8,124 nt of DNA, taken from an uncultured bacterium. GTDB taxonomy: Bacteria > Bacteroidota > Bacteroidia > Bacteroidales > Bacteroidaceae. The translations under genes and the position numbers were made by a program. This document shows, in pieces, positions 6,413 through 8,124 of the stretch (the first letter of the stretch is position 1; every line of letters begins with the position of its first letter). The notes under the pieces were generated by a model. That model was not told where the DNA came from. It ran no database searches and saw nothing but the letters and a program-made list of their open reading frames with translations. Where the stretch lies: assembly GCA_905215655.1 (NCBI GenBank), contig CAJMQT010000087.1:1-8124 (forward strand), in the 5' to 3' direction.

Positions 6413-6548
6413 AGGAGTATAGGAGTACAGAAGTTCCGGAGTGCAGACAAATGTCTTGCCGTATTGAAAAGCAAATGTTTTATCGCATGAATTATTGTCC
6501 TCTAACCAAAAGGACATTTGTCTGCACTTCTGTACTCCTGTACTTCTG
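6413..6548. repeat. Inverted repeat of 8-base AGAAGTAC-type words between dxr and rseP
   Basis: An exact 16-base complementary pair, agtgcagacaaatgtc (6440-6455) and its complement at 6513-6528, encloses a 57-base loop. Outside it, the 14-mer aggagtacagaagt at 6421-6434 is repeated as its exact complement at 6526-6539, so the stem continues after a bulge of about 6 bases on the left arm. Read on the minus strand, the right arm is an 8-base tandem series: cagaagta, caggagta, cagaagtg, caga. The left arm has a further degenerate unit, aggagtat, at 6413-6420. The large loop (6456-6512) holds no TAnnTTTG box or open reading frame that I can support. The element begins right after the dxr stop and ends 33 bases before the rseP start, so it would form part of the rseP leader in a joint transcript. 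Confidence 0.92.
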
Positions 6549-6581
6549 AAATTCAAGAAAATAAACAACAATACAATCTTT

Positions 6582-7961
6582 ATGGAAATATTTTTGATAA
6601 GACTGTTGCAGTTCATGCTGTCGATCTCACTTCTCGTGCTGTTTCACGAGGGCGGACACTTCTTTTTCTCAAAACTTTTCGGTGTAAGGGTCGAGAAGTT
6701 CTACCTGTTCTTCGACCCTTGGTTTCATCTCTTCGAGTTCAAGCCGAAGAAGAGTGACACCACCTACGGCGTGGGATGGCTGCCGTTGGGCGGCTATTGC
6801 AAGATTTCGGGAATGATAGACGAGTCGTTCGACACCGAACAGATGAAGCAACCGGCGCAGCCTTGGGAGTTCCGGTCAAAGCCGGCGTGGCAACGTCTGC
6901 TCATAATGGTCGGCGGCGTGCTCGTCAACTTTGTCCTTGCGCTTGCCATTTATTCGATGGTGCTCTTCACTTGGGGCGACTCTTACATCTCTGTAAAGGA
7001 CATGTCGATGGGCATGAAGTTCAATCAGGCGGCGAAAGAGATCGGCTTTAAGGATGGCGATATACTGCTCGGAACAAACGAGGGAGCGTTCAAGAAACTG
7101 GATGTCGACATGTATCGCAAGATAGCCGACGCACAGACGGTTGACGTAATGCGACAGGGCAAGAAGGTTACGATAACCATGCCCGAAGAGATGAGCCTGC
7201 TTACAATGCTCAAAGAGCAGCCCGTCTTCGCTCTTCCGTTCGTCCCCGCCGACGTAGACAGCGTAATGCCGAACTCTCCCGCGGCAAAAATCGGAATGCG
7301 CAAGGGCGACAAGCTCGTTTCGATAAACGGCAAAGCGATAGACTCGTGGAACGAGTTTGACGAGGTGATGGGCGTCCGCGGCGATATGATGACAGCCGCG
7401 AAGAGTCATAAAGACAGTCTGAAAATACGCACGTTAACCGTCGTTTTCAGTCACAAAGGCGACACCGTCAATGCGGAAAGAGCCAGAATAGTGCTCAATC
7501 CCGACCTCACTTTCGGCATAGGACGTACGACACCGATGTCTTATTATAAGCCTGTAACGGTGGAATATGGTTTCTTCGAGAGCATTCCGGCGGGCGCGAA
7601 ATATGGTATCGGCGTGCTCCGCGGCTACGTTGACGACATGAAATACGTCTTCACCGCCGACGGAGCGAAGTCTATCGGCGGTTTCGGCGCCATCGGAAGT
7701 CTGTTCCCCCCGACGTGGGACTGGATGCTTTTCTGGCGCATGACGGCGTTTCTGAGTATTATCCTTGCATTCATGAACATCCTGCCTATACCGGCGTTGG
7801 ACGGCGGACATGTGCTGTTCCTGCTTTATGAGATGATCACCCGCCGCAAACCGAGCGAGACATTCCTTATCCGCGCCGAGTATGTGGGCTTCGGAATACT
7901 TATCCTTCTGATGGTCTTCGCCAACCTTAACGACATTCTCCGTTGGTTGGGGTATATGTAA
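6582..7961 (+). CDS. rseP: RseP-type site-2 intramembrane zinc metalloprotease
   Basis: Inner-membrane protease of the S2P/RseP (M50) family, which cuts transmembrane segments of proteins such as anti-sigma factors and leftover signal peptides; its substrate here is unknown. The protein has 459 residues, close to E. coli RseP (450). The first membrane helix (about 4-24) carries the zinc site HEGGH (H22, E23, H26). The conserved FGVRVEKFYLFFDPW and GWLPLGGYCKISGMIDES follow. A second membrane segment is at about 105-130. Two PDZ domains lie in the periplasmic part, at about 140-210 and 222-292; the second has NSPAAKIGMRKGDKLVSINGK. The third zinc ligand motif NILPIPALDGG (399-409, D407) is in the third membrane segment (about 385-418), and the last helix is at about 433-450. 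An upstream TTG at 6495 would add 29 residues encoded by the repeat element and hide the N-terminal helix, so the ATG at 6582 is preferred. Confidence 0.94.
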   Translation: MEIFLIRLLQFMLSISLLVLFHEGGHFFFSKLFGVRVEKFYLFFDPWFHLFEFKPKKSDTTYGVGWLPLGGYCKISGMIDESFDTEQMKQPAQPWEFRSKPAWQRLLIMVGGVLVNFVLALAIYSMVLFTWGDSYISVKDMSMGMKFNQAAKEIGFKDGDILLGTNEGAFKKLDVDMYRKIADAQTVDVMRQGKKVTITMPEEMSLLTMLKEQPVFALPFVPADVDSVMPNSPAAKIGMRKGDKLVSINGKAIDSWNEFDEVMGVRGDMMTAAKSHKDSLKIRTLTVVFSHKGDTVNAERARIVLNPDLTFGIGRTTPMSYYKPVTVEYGFFESIPAGAKYGIGVLRGYVDDMKYVFTADGAKSIGGFGAIGSLFPPTWDWMLFWRMTAFLSIILAFMNILPIPALDGGHVLFLLYEMITRRKPSETFLIRAEYVGFGILILLMVFANLNDILRWLGYM

Positions 7962-8009
7962 ATTAGGAGTATAGAAGTTTTTTTAGGAGTGTAGAAGTAC
8001 TCCTAATTT
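7960..8009 (+). terminator. Hairpin at the rseP stop, built from the same repeat words
   Basis: The 12-base arm aaattaggagta (7960-7971) is exactly complementary to tactcctaattt (7998-8009), starting on the rseP stop codon itself. A shorter alternative stem pairs ttaggagt (7983-7990) with actcctaa (7999-8006). Inside are two copies of a 14-base word with one mismatch: aggagtatagaagt (7965-7978) and aggagtgtagaagt (7985-7998), with a T7 run between them (7978-7984). The first differs by one base from the word at 6421-6434. A T-rich stretch follows (8007-8014), so it may end the plus-strand transcript, but the stem is AT-rich and termination is inferred only. Confidence 0.6.
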
Positions 8010-8095
8010 ATTTTAACAACACTTTTCCTTACAATCTGTTACATATCAAGAGCTTTTTCTTACGGTTTTCATCGGCAAAAAGCCATATTACAAAA

Positions 8096-8124
8096 GGCGG
8101 TCTTTTAGGAGCTAAAAGACCGCC
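8096..8124. terminator. Strong 13-bp hairpin at the right edge, probable terminator
   Basis: Positions 8096-8108 (ggcggtcttttag) are exactly complementary to 8112-8124, with a three-base loop. On the minus strand the stem is followed by TTTTG (8095-8091), so it can act as an intrinsic terminator for a gene entering from the right; a plus-strand T-run would lie beyond the window. The 86 bases between the rseP hairpin and this one (8010-8095) are AT-rich. I see no gene, promoter box or RNA gene in them. Confidence 0.65.

Noticed and set aside
6495..6581. A 29-codon extension of rseP from a TTG
   Set aside because: It is translated from the inverted repeat and would place extra residues before the N-terminal membrane helix; the ATG at 6582 gives the family start.
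6876..7409. Minus-strand open frame of 177 codons opposite rseP
   Set aside because: It is antisense to the PDZ-coding part of rseP, His- and Arg-rich, and has no plausible start context or motif.
8010..8095. Small RNA or tRNA gene in the AT-rich tail
   Set aside because: No cloverleaf, conserved RNA motif or promoter box is visible; only the hairpin at the window edge is supported.

Overview
The window looks like chromosomal core DNA from a Bacteroidota bacterium, most likely Prevotella or a close Bacteroidales relative. Four things point there: the gene content and order (yicC-gmk diverging from tsaB-DUF4290-murA-rimM-dxr-rseP), a DUF4290 protein (a family known from Bacteroidota), TAnnTTTG-type promoter boxes, and the lack of clear Shine-Dalgarno sequences before the starts. 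The taxonomic call comes from protein and motif recognition, not from a database search.

Layout: positions 1-83 are a G/C-rich intergenic piece. On the minus strand, yicC (793-1668) is followed by gmk (84-650), with a long perfect hairpin between them. A short divergent intergenic region (1669-1757) carries back-to-back promoter boxes that form an imperfect mirror. On the plus strand run tsaB (1758-2447), a DUF4290 gene (2528-3124), murA (3228-4535), rimM (4563-5090), dxr (5256-6407) and rseP (6582-7961). I saw no TAnnTTTG box in the spacers after tsaB, so these six genes may be one transcript of about 6.2 kb. Positions 7962-8124 are non-coding and hold two hairpins. No stretch longer than 300 bases lacks a gene.

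Function: these are housekeeping genes. They cover GMP phosphorylation (Gmk), RNA turnover (YicC), t6A modification of tRNA (TsaB), the first committed step of peptidoglycan precursor synthesis (MurA), 30S ribosome maturation (RimM), the MEP isoprenoid pathway (Dxr; isoprenoids include the undecaprenyl carrier used for the wall) and intramembrane proteolysis (RseP). There are no mobile-element genes, CRISPR arrays, rRNAs or recognisable tRNAs. MurA carries Asp (D121) where the fosfomycin-reactive Cys normally sits.

The unexplained part lies between the genes. Five gaps hold self-complementary elements. Four of these are built from short, nearly C-free tandem words on one arm and their complement on the other: 660-787, 5106-5238, 6413-6548 and 7960-8009. 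The last three share the core GGAGTA although unit length and spacer differ, and two elements of one sub-family flank rseP. They look like a dispersed, fast-evolving class of intergenic inverted repeats placed at gene 3' ends. Their origin and role cannot be settled from this window.
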